Positions 7,114-14,642 of a DNA stretch of 16,203 nucleotides are shown in pieces. The notes under the pieces are model-generated. The model saw only the letters and a program-made list of their open reading frames with translations. It did no database searches and was not told the DNA's origin. The translations under genes and the position numbers were made by a program. Position 1 is the stretch's first letter; the number at the start of each line of letters is the position of its first letter. This stretch comes from JABMPO01 sp964539785 (GTDB lineage Bacteria; Fidelibacterota; Marinisomatia; Marinisomatales; TCS56): assembly GCA_964539785.1 (NCBI GenBank), contig CAZIJQ010000056.1, positions 1 through 16,203 on the forward strand, written 5' to 3'.

Positions 7114-7212
7114 TTGAGATATCTTGGTCAACCTGTCCGAACATTAAACATTCTTCAAATTATTATTGCTAATGCACCTTCCGGTGCATTTTTAGTATCT
7201 AAGCGAGGTTAA
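7114..7212 (+). CDS. Possible 32-codon leader ORF before cdsZ
   Basis: After the tRNA, GGGAGG (7102-7107) is followed six bases later by a TTG that opens a 32-codon frame. The frame ends in TAA one base before the next gene's ATG. The peptide (MRYLGQPVRTLNILQIII... to ...LVSKRG) has a hydrophobic middle and matches nothing I recognise. The frame runs straight through the terminator-like hairpin at 7171-7190, so its translation would keep that hairpin from forming. Good SD spacing and the tight junction support it; the rare TTG start and short length argue against. Treat as a hypothesis. Confidence 0.22.
   Translation: MRYLGQPVRTLNILQIIIANAPSGAFLVSKRG
7171..7194 (+). terminator. Rho-independent terminator-like hairpin
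   Basis: AATGCACC-TTCC-GGTGCATT is a perfect 8-bp stem with a 4-base loop, and with the stem's last bases it gives a run of five T. This looks like the terminator of the tRNA-Val transcript. It ends only about 20 bases before the cdsZ ATG, leaving no room for a downstream promoter, so cdsZ needs read-through or antitermination. Confidence 0.65.
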
Positions 7213-7213
7213 A

Positions 7214-7918
7214 ATGAGTGATTTACAGAATCTGGTTGAATTACAGAAAATTGATTCCGAATTACAGGAAATCAATGATTTACTGGGTGATTTACCTGCT
7301 AAAGTGGGTCAGTTACACCAAGAAGAATCAGCCTTGGTGAACGAAGTTGAACAAGGCGAACAAAGACTAAAAGAAATTGATCTCGAATTGAGTAAAAATG
7401 ATCTTCTGGAAAAAGAGTCCCGGGAAAAAATTGAAAAATTGAAGAATCAATTATTTCTGGTTACCAATAACAAACAATATGACGCAATTACGCATGAGAC
7501 CGACCATCTTAAAGAAGAGCTGGATAAATTAGAAACAATTGAACTTGAATTGCGTGAAGAGAAAACAGCGTTGGATGAAACCACAAAAAGTAAGAGCCTG
7601 AATCTGGATTCATTACGTTCTGATTTACATCTACGGATGGGAAAACTTGAAAAAGTGATTGCTCAGAATGATGAACAGAAACAAGATCTCGAACAAAAAC
7701 GCGCGGAACAAATTAAAGTGATACCGGCTAATATGTTCAGTCGTTATCAGCGCGTGTATAAGGCTCGTGATGGTGTTGCTGTGGTTAAATTGCTCGGCAG
7801 TGCCTGTGGTGGTTGCGGTTCGGTAGTGCCACCGCAGATTGCGACTGAGATTAAGGCTGGTGTAGGTATTAAAATTTGTGATGTATGCAGTCGGTTTATT
7901 TATTTTGACAAAAACTAA
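7214..7918 (+). CDS. Coiled-coil C4 zinc-ribbon protein (DUF164/CdsZ family)
   Basis: A 234-residue protein made of a long antiparallel coiled coil (about 5-170, charged heptads with many Glu, Lys and Leu) followed by a small zinc ribbon. The ribbon cysteines are Cys198 and Cys201 (ACGGCGSVVPPQ) and Cys222 and Cys225 (ICDVC). The loop NNKQYDAITHE (85-95) is the family's conserved hairpin. Relatives include chlamydial CT398/CdsZ and Helicobacter HP0958/FlgZ, which bind sigma-54 and secretion or flagellar partners; most family members are uncharacterised, so a precise role here would be a guess. It starts at ATG with GAGG upstream. The RNase P RNA gene follows directly and its promoter probably overlaps this gene's last codons. 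Confidence 0.85.
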   Translation: MSDLQNLVELQKIDSELQEINDLLGDLPAKVGQLHQEESALVNEVEQGEQRLKEIDLELSKNDLLEKESREKIEKLKNQLFLVTNNKQYDAITHETDHLKEELDKLETIELELREEKTALDETTKSKSLNLDSLRSDLHLRMGKLEKVIAQNDEQKQDLEQKRAEQIKVIPANMFSRYQRVYKARDGVAVVKLLGSACGGCGSVVPPQIATEIKAGVGIKICDVCSRFIYFDKN

Positions 7919-7931
7919 TTATTGCTATTTG
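7905..7931 (+). promoter_or_regulatory. Probable rnpB promoter
   Basis: A perfect TTGACA (7905-7910) lies in the last codons of the zinc-ribbon gene, 15 bases before TATTTG (7926-7931), which is preceded by TGC like an extended -10. Transcription would begin near 7937, the first base of RNase P helix P1. The spacer is shorter than the ideal 17, but the fit to the RNA 5' end is good. Confidence 0.45.
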
Positions 7932-7934
7932 ACA

Positions 7935-8325
7935 GACTGAGTCGGTCGGGTGACTGCCCTGTCCCGCATGGCTGGATGGGGAGGAAAGTCCGAGCACCGC
8001 AGGACAGGGTGCCCCTTAACGGGGGGAGTCCGCGAGGATATGGAAAGTGCAGCAGAAACTAAACCGCCCCGATTTATCGGGGTAAGGGTGAAACGGTGGT
8101 GTAAGAGACCACCAGTTCGGTTGGCGACAATCGGAGCTTGTAAACCCCACCCGGTGCAAGATCAAGTAGTCTCCAGATGTGGTCCGCGTCATTAATTGCT
8201 TGCAATTGAAAAGAGACGGGTAGGTCGCGTGAACCTGATTGCAAGATTAGGTCCAGGTGAATAGTCACACAGTCCTGACACTCGTGTCGGGGTGGACAGA
8301 ACTCGGCTTATAGACCGGCTCAGCC
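7935..8325 (+). ncRNA. rnpB: RNase P RNA, bacterial class A
   Basis: The catalytic RNA of ribonuclease P, which removes 5' leaders from pre-tRNAs. Helix P1 is an 11-bp pairing between 7937-7947 (CTGAGTCGGTC) and 8313-8323 (GACCGGCTCAG), fixing both ends of a roughly 390-base molecule. Conserved blocks are visible: GAGGAAAGTCCGAGC (7981-7995), GCAGAAACTAAACCGCC (8051-8067), AAGGGTGAAACGGTGG (8084-8099), the GTAAGAGACCACC segment (8101-8113), and the 3' ACAGAACTCGGCTTATAG (8296-8313). Open reading frames across this stretch on either strand are incidental. Downstream I see only weak hairpins (AATCTG/CAGATT at 8326-8356 and AGCC/GGCT before a T-rich run near 8382), so the terminator is not clear. 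Confidence 0.95.
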
Positions 8326-8376
8326 AATCTGATCTATTTATTATTTCGCCAGATTTTCTTATTAGCCTTCGTTAAA

Positions 8377-8405
8377 TTGGCTTGTTTGTTTAATGAAATT
8401 ATTTT
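8377..8405 (+). promoter_or_regulatory. Weak candidate promoter for recJ
   Basis: TTGGCT (8377-8382) and TATTTT (8400-8405) are separated by 17 bases, with a predicted start about 17 bases before the recJ ATG. Each hexamer matches consensus at only four of six positions. The T-rich composition makes such matches easy to find, so read-through from rnpB remains possible. Confidence 0.25.
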
Positions 8406-8428
8406 GGTAAAACCGTAGAATTATATAA

Positions 8429-10138
8429 ATGAACTGGAAAATACTTGAACCGGATGTAGGGGTGGTCGAACGACTGAAAGCAGAGTTCAAATCCAGTGTA
8501 ATTATAGCACGTGTTTTGGCTAATCGGGGTATTGAATCCCTGGAAAGTTCTCGCAGTTTTTTCTCCCCAAGTCTTGACCAACTTTACGATCCATTTCTGA
8601 TGTGCGACACCGGTAAAGCGGCTGAGCTGGTAAAAAATCATATCGATGAAAAAAATCCAATTATGGTGTTTGGTGACTATGATGTGGATGGGACTACAGC
8701 AGCTTCCATGTTGTATCTGGCACTAAAATCGCTTGGCGCCCAAGTTTCCACTTATATACCCAATCGTGAGCTGGAAGGCTATGGTTTATCAGTGCAGGGA
8801 ATTGATCAGGCAATCGCTGCCGGTGTAAAATTATTAATAACCTGTGATTGTGGCATCAATGCTTTTGAGCCGGTGAGTTATGCGCGTAAAAATGACTTAG
8901 ATGTTATCATTACTGACCACCATATTCCGGATGAAACCTTGCCGGAAGCAAATGCCATTTTAAATCCCCGAAGACCGGAATGTGAATATCCATTCCTCGG
9001 ACTGTGTGGTGGTGGAGTTGCCCTTAAACTGGCCGCTGCCGTATTTGAGATTATGGGGCAGTCACGGTCTGACGTAAATCAGTATCTGGATTTAATCACC
9101 CTTGGAACGGCTGCTGATATGGTTCCGATTCTTGATGAAAATCGTGCGATTGTTTATCTCGGTTTACAAATGCTGAAAGACTCCAGCCGTCCCGGGCTTA
9201 GGGCGCTGCTGAAAAAAACAAATTTGAAAAACGGCGCAGTTTCGGTTGGGCAGATTGTATTTTGGCTGGCACCGCGTATCAATGCCGCCGGTAGGTTAGG
9301 GGATGCTAATCGATCAGTCGAGTTATTGACTACCAACGATGAAGCGCGGGCTACTACCCTCGCTACTGAACTGGATCAGGAAAATCATCGACGGCAGGAA
9401 ATTCAGCAGCAGGTTGTCGATGAAGCCATGCGAATGGTGAATGCTCAAATAGATATAGCGAGTGAAAGAGCAGTTGTTCTAGCCGGACATAACTGGCATC
9501 CGGGAGTTGTGGGTATTGTTGCATCCAGAATTAAGGAAGAATATAATCGACCTGCCGTTGTAATCAGTATTGACAGTGACGGTATGGGTAAAGGCTCGGC
9601 CCGCAGCATCAAGGATTTCGATCTCTATAATGCCCTGACGGCCACCAGTGAATTTCTCGATGGCTATGGCGGACATCCAATGGCGGCTGGTTTGACAGTT
9701 CGGGAAGAAAGCCTGGATGATTTCAAATCCGCCTTTGTGAAATATGCCAACGAAAATATACCGGACGAGAATCTGATTCCGACCATCACGGTTGATGGTG
9801 AAATAAGATTAACGGATATCAATACTCGTTTTATGGATTTTCTGGAAAAACTGGGACCGTATGGTCCGGGCAATATGCGACCAAAATTTATTGCTCGAAA
9901 TTTAGCGATTGCCGGACATCCGCGGGTGATCGGAAAGGGTGATCATTTGCGTTTTCGTGTGCGCCAGGGTCGTACTGTTTTTGATGCCATCGGATTCAAC
10001 CTGGCCCGGCATTACGAGAAACTGATTACCGGGTTTCCCATTGATATTGCCTTTGTTGTTGAGGCAAATGAATGGCAGGGTCAAAAATTTATTCAATTGA
10101 ATATCAGAGATATCAAAAGATCAGGAGGAGAAAAATGA
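8429..10138 (+). CDS. recJ: Single-stranded-DNA-specific exonuclease RecJ
   Basis: A 569-residue DHH-family 5'-3' exonuclease acting in recombination, mismatch and base-excision repair. Phosphoesterase motifs are FGDYDVDGTTAASML (81-95), CDCGIN (139-144) and the namesake DHH (163-165, in ITDHHIPDE), then APRINAAGRLGDA (281-293). The DHHA1 domain shows GKGSARS (387-393) and GGHPMAAG (414-421). The C-terminal OB-fold region includes LGPYGPGNMRPKF (475-487). Length equals a standard RecJ. It begins at ATG without a convincing SD sequence. Its 3' end encodes the strong AGGAGG that serves fabH, and its stop overlaps the fabH start (ATGA). It heads a six-gene co-directional cluster. Confidence 0.97.
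   Translation: MNWKILEPDVGVVERLKAEFKSSVIIARVLANRGIESLESSRSFFSPSLDQLYDPFLMCDTGKAAELVKNHIDEKNPIMVFGDYDVDGTTAASMLYLALKSLGAQVSTYIPNRELEGYGLSVQGIDQAIAAGVKLLITCDCGINAFEPVSYARKNDLDVIITDHHIPDETLPEANAILNPRRPECEYPFLGLCGGGVALKLAAAVFEIMGQSRSDVNQYLDLITLGTAADMVPILDENRAIVYLGLQMLKDSSRPGLRALLKKTNLKNGAVSVGQIVFWLAPRINAAGRLGDANRSVELLTTNDEARATTLATELDQENHRRQEIQQQVVDEAMRMVNAQIDIASERAVVLAGHNWHPGVVGIVASRIKEEYNRPAVVISIDSDGMGKGSARSIKDFDLYNALTATSEFLDGYGGHPMAAGLTVREESLDDFKSAFVKYANENIPDENLIPTITVDGEIRLTDINTRFMDFLEKLGPYGPGNMRPKFIARNLAIAGHPRVIGKGDHLRFRVRQGRTVFDAIGFNLARHYEKLITGFPIDIAFVVEANEWQGQKFIQLNIRDIKRSGGEK
10123..10128 (+). promoter_or_regulatory. Ribosome binding site fixing the fabH start
   Basis: A perfect AGGAGG within the last recJ codons, six bases before the ATG at 10135. 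It decides against the in-frame ATG at 10072, which would add 21 residues foreign to the family. Confidence 0.85.
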
Positions 10139-11127
10139 TATCAACCAGAATAGCTGGAATTGGATTTCAGGTGCCGGAAAATGTGATTACCAATGCTGAC
10201 CTTACAAAATTTATGGATACCAGCGAGGAATGGATTATTGAGCGAACCGGAATTGAGCAGCGCCGCTATGTGAGCGCCGGTGAAGGAACTTCCGATCTCG
10301 CTACGGCCGCAGCGCGAAAGGCTATTGCCATGGCTGGCATCGATGTGAGCGAAATCGATTTTATTATCTGTGCCACAATCAGTTCTGATTATTTTTTCCC
10401 CGGCTCCGCTTTCCAAGTTCAGGCCAACCTTGGATTAGCAGATATTGGTGCATTTGATATTAAAGTTGCCTGCTCCGGATTTATCTACGGTCTTTCCATA
10501 GCGGATCAGTACATCAAAACCGGGCAGTACAAAAATATTCTGCTGATAGGTGCCGAAGTGCAATCCAACGCCCTAGATATGACCACCGAAGGCCGCGATA
10601 TGGCCGTTCTGTTCGGTGATGGTGCCGGAGCTGCTGTTCTACAACCCAGCGAAGGTGAAAGCCTGATCTATTCTACCCATCTCCATGCCGATGGGCGACA
10701 CATCAAAGACCTGTGGGGTGAGGCGCCGGCCTGTAATCAAAAACCTCATATCAGTCATGAAATGTTGGATCAGGGTCGTCAATATCCGAAAATGAATGGC
10801 CGGGAAGTTTTCCGTAACGCCCTGAAACGGTTTCCGGCAGTAATTCTGGAAGCGCTGGAGAAAAATAATCTAACCCGGGATGATATCACTTTAATTATTC
10901 CGCACCAAGCCAATCTCAGAATTACCCAGGCTGTAGCCAAGCGTTTAGAATTGAGTATGGATAAGGTCTACAGTAATATTCATAAGTATGGCAATACGAC
11001 CGCCGCATCAATTCCCATTGCCATGACCGAAGCGCTGGCAGAAGGGAAATTCAAACGTGGGGATAACCTAGTATTAGCCTCTTTCGGCGCAGGATTTTCA
11101 TGGGGGTCAGCAGCTATAAAGTTTTAA
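10135..11127 (+). CDS. fabH: Beta-ketoacyl-ACP synthase III
   Basis: A 330-residue thiolase-fold enzyme that starts fatty acid synthesis by condensing an acyl-CoA, usually acetyl-CoA, with malonyl-ACP. The catalytic triad is complete: Cys113 (VACSGFIYG), His257 (IPHQANLRI) and Asn287 (KYGNTTAASIP). Other family signatures are WIIERTGI (33-40), LFGDGAGA (159-166) and the C-terminal SFGAGFSWG (316-324). An insertion-like segment at 193-217 (LWGEAPAC... onward) occurs in FabH of several FCB-type bacteria, as far as I recall. The ATG overlaps the recJ stop and has an ideal SD. The usual neighbours plsX, fabD and fabG are absent, so this may be a second or relocated copy; an acyl-CoA dehydrogenase follows 36 bases later. 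Acyl primer preference cannot be read from the sequence. Confidence 0.94.
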   Translation: MISTRIAGIGFQVPENVITNADLTKFMDTSEEWIIERTGIEQRRYVSAGEGTSDLATAAARKAIAMAGIDVSEIDFIICATISSDYFFPGSAFQVQANLGLADIGAFDIKVACSGFIYGLSIADQYIKTGQYKNILLIGAEVQSNALDMTTEGRDMAVLFGDGAGAAVLQPSEGESLIYSTHLHADGRHIKDLWGEAPACNQKPHISHEMLDQGRQYPKMNGREVFRNALKRFPAVILEALEKNNLTRDDITLIIPHQANLRITQAVAKRLELSMDKVYSNIHKYGNTTAASIPIAMTEALAEGKFKRGDNLVLASFGAGFSWGSAAIKF

Positions 11128-11163
11128 CAAAATTTGTTAGTAATGGAATTAAGGGGATGACAA

Positions 11164-12315
11164 ATGGATAAGTTATTTTTTAATGATGAACACCGGATGC
11201 TGATTGATATGGTGAAGGATTTTGCTGCTTCTGAGGTGGAGCCGGTGGCGCAACAGCTCGATGCGGAATCCAGGTTTCCTTCTGAGTTGGTGGCTCAAAT
11301 GGCCGAACTAGGATTGATGGGGATTCCGGTGCCCGAAAAATACGGTGGAGCTGGTATGGATACGGTGGCTTACGCAGCTTCCGTCATCGAAATGGCTAAA
11401 GCCGATGCCTCGGTTGCTATTACTATGGCCGCCCATACATCATTAGGGACCATGCCGATAGTAATTGCCGGAACAGAAGAACAGAAACAAAAATATGTTC
11501 CTAAGCTGGCGTCGGGTGAGATTTTGGGCGCATTCGGGTTAACTGAACCGGGTGCAGGTAGTGATGCTGGAGCAACCAAAACAACTGCTGTAAAAGATGG
11601 CAATGAATATGTAATCAATGGTGGCAAAATTTTTATTACCAATGCGGGCCATGCCGGATTACTTAATATTACCACCCAGATAATTGAAGCTGGAGATAAT
11701 CTTGGTGTTGGGGCATTTATTGTTCCAGCAGATACACCGGGATTGAAAATTGGTCCGCCGGAGAAGAAAATGGGTTGGAAAGCCAGCGATACCAGACAAA
11801 TGTATTTTGAAGATATGCGGGTACCGGCCGAGAATATGCTTGGTACACCGGCCGGTGGTTTTAAAACATTTCTTAAAACCCTGATTGGAGGTCGAATTTC
11901 AATTGGGGCGTTGGGTGTTGGTACGGCTGAAGGTGCCTATCTGAAAGCATTGAAATATTCCACAGAACGGATTGCTTTTGGAAAACCCATTCATAAATTC
12001 CAGGCAGTTGGTTTTAAATTGGCCGATATGGCGACTGAAATCGAGGCTGCTAAACTGTTGGTGATGCATGCTGCCTGGCTCAAAGATCAGGGGCAGGATG
12101 TTACTAAGGAAGCAGCCATGGCTAAATTATTTGCCAGCGAGGTTGCCATGCGCACCACTACCGAAGCAATCCAGGTACTGGGGGGCTATGGCTATGTAAA
12201 AGAATACGATGTGGAGCGCTTTTTTCGTGACGCCAAAGTACTTGAAATTGGTGAGGGTACCAGCGAAGTTCAACGCATGGTAATCGCGCGGGAAATATTA
12301 AAATCGATTCAATAA
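11164..12315 (+). CDS. Acyl-CoA dehydrogenase (short-chain/butyryl-CoA type)
   Basis: A 383-residue flavoenzyme oxidising acyl-CoA to trans-2-enoyl-CoA and normally passing electrons to electron-transfer flavoprotein. The N-terminal helical domain spans about 5-118. The FAD/substrate signature is FGLTEPGAGSDAG (124-136) and the beta domain contains INGGKIFITNAG (151-162). The C-terminal domain holds ERIAFGKPI (268-276) and QVLGGYGYVKEYDVERFFRDAK (337-358). The catalytic base is Glu364 in EIGEGTSEVQR, the position used by short- and medium-chain enzymes. A good SD (AAGGGG) precedes the ATG. The stop and the next ATG share a base (TAATG). Butyryl-CoA-like specificity is a family-level guess. 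No etfAB, enoyl-CoA hydratase or thiolase gene lies beside it. Confidence 0.93.
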   Translation: MDKLFFNDEHRMLIDMVKDFAASEVEPVAQQLDAESRFPSELVAQMAELGLMGIPVPEKYGGAGMDTVAYAASVIEMAKADASVAITMAAHTSLGTMPIVIAGTEEQKQKYVPKLASGEILGAFGLTEPGAGSDAGATKTTAVKDGNEYVINGGKIFITNAGHAGLLNITTQIIEAGDNLGVGAFIVPADTPGLKIGPPEKKMGWKASDTRQMYFEDMRVPAENMLGTPAGGFKTFLKTLIGGRISIGALGVGTAEGAYLKALKYSTERIAFGKPIHKFQAVGFKLADMATEIEAAKLLVMHAAWLKDQGQDVTKEAAMAKLFASEVAMRTTTEAIQVLGGYGYVKEYDVERFFRDAKVLEIGEGTSEVQRMVIAREILKSIQ

Positions 12316-14642
12316 TGGCAAGTAAAAAACCATCTAGATTGAAACAAAGTTTTATTGGGCTTATCGCCTGGGTCAAGGAATTCAGGGTCCAACTGCTTAT
12401 TTTGGCTGGACTGGTAATTCTACTGTCGTTTCTTTTCCCCGGTGGCAGCACTTTGAAATACAAGTACCAACTGGATGATATTGCAGCGGTTGAGATTATC
12501 GCACCATTTGATTTTAACGTCCTCGTTCCCGAGGACCGATTGCAGGCGGATCTTGTGGAAGCCGAGAAATCGGAGCCGTTTCTATTTAACCGCAATCAGG
12601 AAATTATTGAGACTCAGATAACGGCCATTGCTGAATTTTTTGATTTCTCCGAGCAGATTCGGACCTCCAAACAGCAGTTGCAGCGTTCCAAGGATTTAAT
12701 GTTTCGTTACCGTTATACGGAAGATTACCCGGAAACCAAATCCATGGTAACTTCCGACAGCGCGGCGCTGGCGGTGTTATCAGCACAATATGCTATCAAT
12801 TATTCCTTTACGGTTGACAGTGAGCCCTGGAAACTCTTTCTGGCAGCTCCCGAAGATTTGGGACCGCAATATGATTTGGTGATTTTTCAGGAAAATATTG
12901 TTCAAATCTGTCGTAATCGTTGGGCTGAAGGCATTTATGATATTCCCACCCGCGATATTACCAGCTATGAGGTGGCGGTTAACAGTGGCGATGTTCCGAT
13001 ACTGGGACGGCCAAACGATTATAACGATTTGGAATCAGCCTGGCAGAAAGCCAAAACGGAAATTAATCAACAATATCCGGAAGACACTGACGATCGGCGA
13101 ATAATGGTGGATAAGCTGGTTGTTGAATTCATGAAACCCAATCTGATTTACGATAAAGAGACGACCAATCGTCGCCAGGAAGATCGTAAAGATCGGGTTC
13201 CGCGCTATCGGGGCATGGTTAAAGAAGGGGAGCGAATCGTTGATGAAAAGGATCGAATAACCAGTGATGTGATGCACAAACTCAATTCTTTAACGGCTGC
13301 TATTTCCCAAAAAGAAAGACTGGAACGTAGTGCCGATGTGCTCCTGGCTTTCCTTGGTCGAATGTTACTGATTGGTGTAATCGTCTCGTTTTTCTTTACT
13401 TTTCTGTCTGCCTATCGTAAAAAAGTATTCGCTCAATGGAAACTAGTCCTGTTGATGGCGTTGATTTTTTTGGTAGAACACGGACTGGCTTACATATTAG
13501 TTGTTAAACTGAGTTTTTCAGAATACCTGATCCCAATAGCTGTAGCGGCCATGGTTCTAACAATTTTGTTTGACGCCCGAATTGGTTTTATGGGGGCAGC
13601 ATCAATTGCAATTTTGAGCGGAATCATTATTGGCAATAATCTTGATTTTGTGGTTGTTTCCCTGTTTCTCGCATCAACCGCAGTATTTTCTGTTCGCCGG
13701 CTAAGGACCCGAGGACAAATTTTTACGACTATTTTTGTTTTAAGTCTGGCTGCGGTTCTGGTTATTCTGGCCGTTGGGTTATTCAAAGTGCATACCTGGC
13801 AGAAAATTGGCGATGATATTCTGTATTTACTTGGTATCAGCATTATCTCACCTATAATTACCTATGGTTTAATAGGTCTAATGGAAATCGGGTTTGATAT
13901 AACAACTGATCTGACTTTGCTGGAATTGTCTGACTTTAACCATCCCCTGCTCAAACGTCTGCAGCAGGATGCTAATGGGACATTTAACCATAGTGTAGTT
14001 GTGGGAAATTTGGCTGAATCATGTGCTAACGCTATTGAAGCCCGCTCGTTGCTATGCCGGGTCGGAGCCTATTATCATGATATTGGAAAAATGCGGCGAC
14101 CGGAATATTTTATCGAGAACCAGTTTCATGATGAAAACAAGCACGATTCTTTGACTCCGGTTATGAGCGCTAAAATTGTTCGTAATCACGTTAAAGATGG
14201 TCTGGAATACGCCGCTGAATACGGTCTTCCGGCGGTGGTCAGCGATTTCATTCCCATGCATCATGGTACCAGTCGCATCGAGTATTTTTATCATAAAGCT
14301 CTGGAAGAAGCCGACGAAAATACAGAAGTCAGGGAAAGCTCCTATCGCTATCCCGGCCCAAAACCCAATACCAAGGAAACCGGCTTGATCATGATCTGCG
14401 AATCGGTGGAAGCAGCTGTGCGTTCATTGAAAAAACCGGATATTTTCAAGGTTGAAGATATTATTGATAAAATAATCAATAAGCGTCTTGCAGATGGGCA
14501 ATTGGATGAATGTCCGTTGACTATGGATGAACTGCGGCGCATAAAGGGTGAGGTCAACGGAACGCTGGGAATGCTGCCGGTAATTCGTGGTATTTATCAT
14601 ATCCGGGTTGAATATCCTGATGATGAATCCACCGCTATATGA
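12315..14642 (+). CDS. pgpH: 7TM-HD phosphohydrolase, PgpH-type cyclic di-AMP phosphodiesterase
   Basis: A 775-residue membrane protein with the 7TMR-HDED / 7TM / HD architecture of PgpH (YqfF). One transmembrane helix (about 25-41) anchors a large extracytoplasmic domain (about 45-338). A multi-helix membrane block follows (about 341-363, 375-398, 404-420, 424-459, 468-491, 500-526), then a cytoplasmic HD domain. Metal-binding residues are His559 (TFNHSVVV), His588-Asp589 (YYHDIGK), further histidines at 626 and 649-650 (PMHHGTSRIEYFY), and Asp near 605-611. In Firmicutes these proteins hydrolyse cyclic di-AMP. Co-transcription with ybeY is also the Firmicute arrangement. Start and stop overlap both neighbours. 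The domain call is firm; activity on c-di-AMP is inferred from homology. Confidence 0.9.
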   Translation: MASKKPSRLKQSFIGLIAWVKEFRVQLLILAGLVILLSFLFPGGSTLKYKYQLDDIAAVEIIAPFDFNVLVPEDRLQADLVEAEKSEPFLFNRNQEIIETQITAIAEFFDFSEQIRTSKQQLQRSKDLMFRYRYTEDYPETKSMVTSDSAALAVLSAQYAINYSFTVDSEPWKLFLAAPEDLGPQYDLVIFQENIVQICRNRWAEGIYDIPTRDITSYEVAVNSGDVPILGRPNDYNDLESAWQKAKTEINQQYPEDTDDRRIMVDKLVVEFMKPNLIYDKETTNRRQEDRKDRVPRYRGMVKEGERIVDEKDRITSDVMHKLNSLTAAISQKERLERSADVLLAFLGRMLLIGVIVSFFFTFLSAYRKKVFAQWKLVLLMALIFLVEHGLAYILVVKLSFSEYLIPIAVAAMVLTILFDARIGFMGAASIAILSGIIIGNNLDFVVVSLFLASTAVFSVRRLRTRGQIFTTIFVLSLAAVLVILAVGLFKVHTWQKIGDDILYLLGISIISPIITYGLIGLMEIGFDITTDLTLLELSDFNHPLLKRLQQDANGTFNHSVVVGNLAESCANAIEARSLLCRVGAYYHDIGKMRRPEYFIENQFHDENKHDSLTPVMSAKIVRNHVKDGLEYAAEYGLPAVVSDFIPMHHGTSRIEYFYHKALEEADENTEVRESSYRYPGPKPNTKETGLIMICESVEAAVRSLKKPDIFKVEDIIDKIINKRLADGQLDECPLTMDELRRIKGEVNGTLGMLPVIRGIYHIRVEYPDDESTAI

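Noticed and set aside
7950..8268. Open reading frames on both strands across this stretch (plus 7950-8195, minus 8074-8268)
   Set aside because: They lie entirely inside the RNase P RNA gene, whose P1 pairing and conserved blocks explain the sequence.
8326..8400. Rho-independent terminator after rnpB
   Set aside because: Only 4- to 6-bp stems with large loops are visible before T-rich runs; too weak to annotate as a site.
10072..10134. 21-residue N-terminal extension of fabH
   Set aside because: The ATG at 10135 has a perfect AGGAGG six bases upstream and gives the standard FabH N-terminus; the extension is the recJ C-terminus out of frame.
12158..12595. 145-codon open frame on the minus strand
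   Set aside because: It is antisense to the acyl-CoA dehydrogenase/pgpH junction, has no recognisable domain, and both sense genes have complete conserved motifs.
13490..13843. 117-codon minus-strand frame rich in Arg, Thr and Ile
   Set aside because: It is the complement of the pgpH transmembrane region; its composition is what antisense of hydrophobic codons produces.
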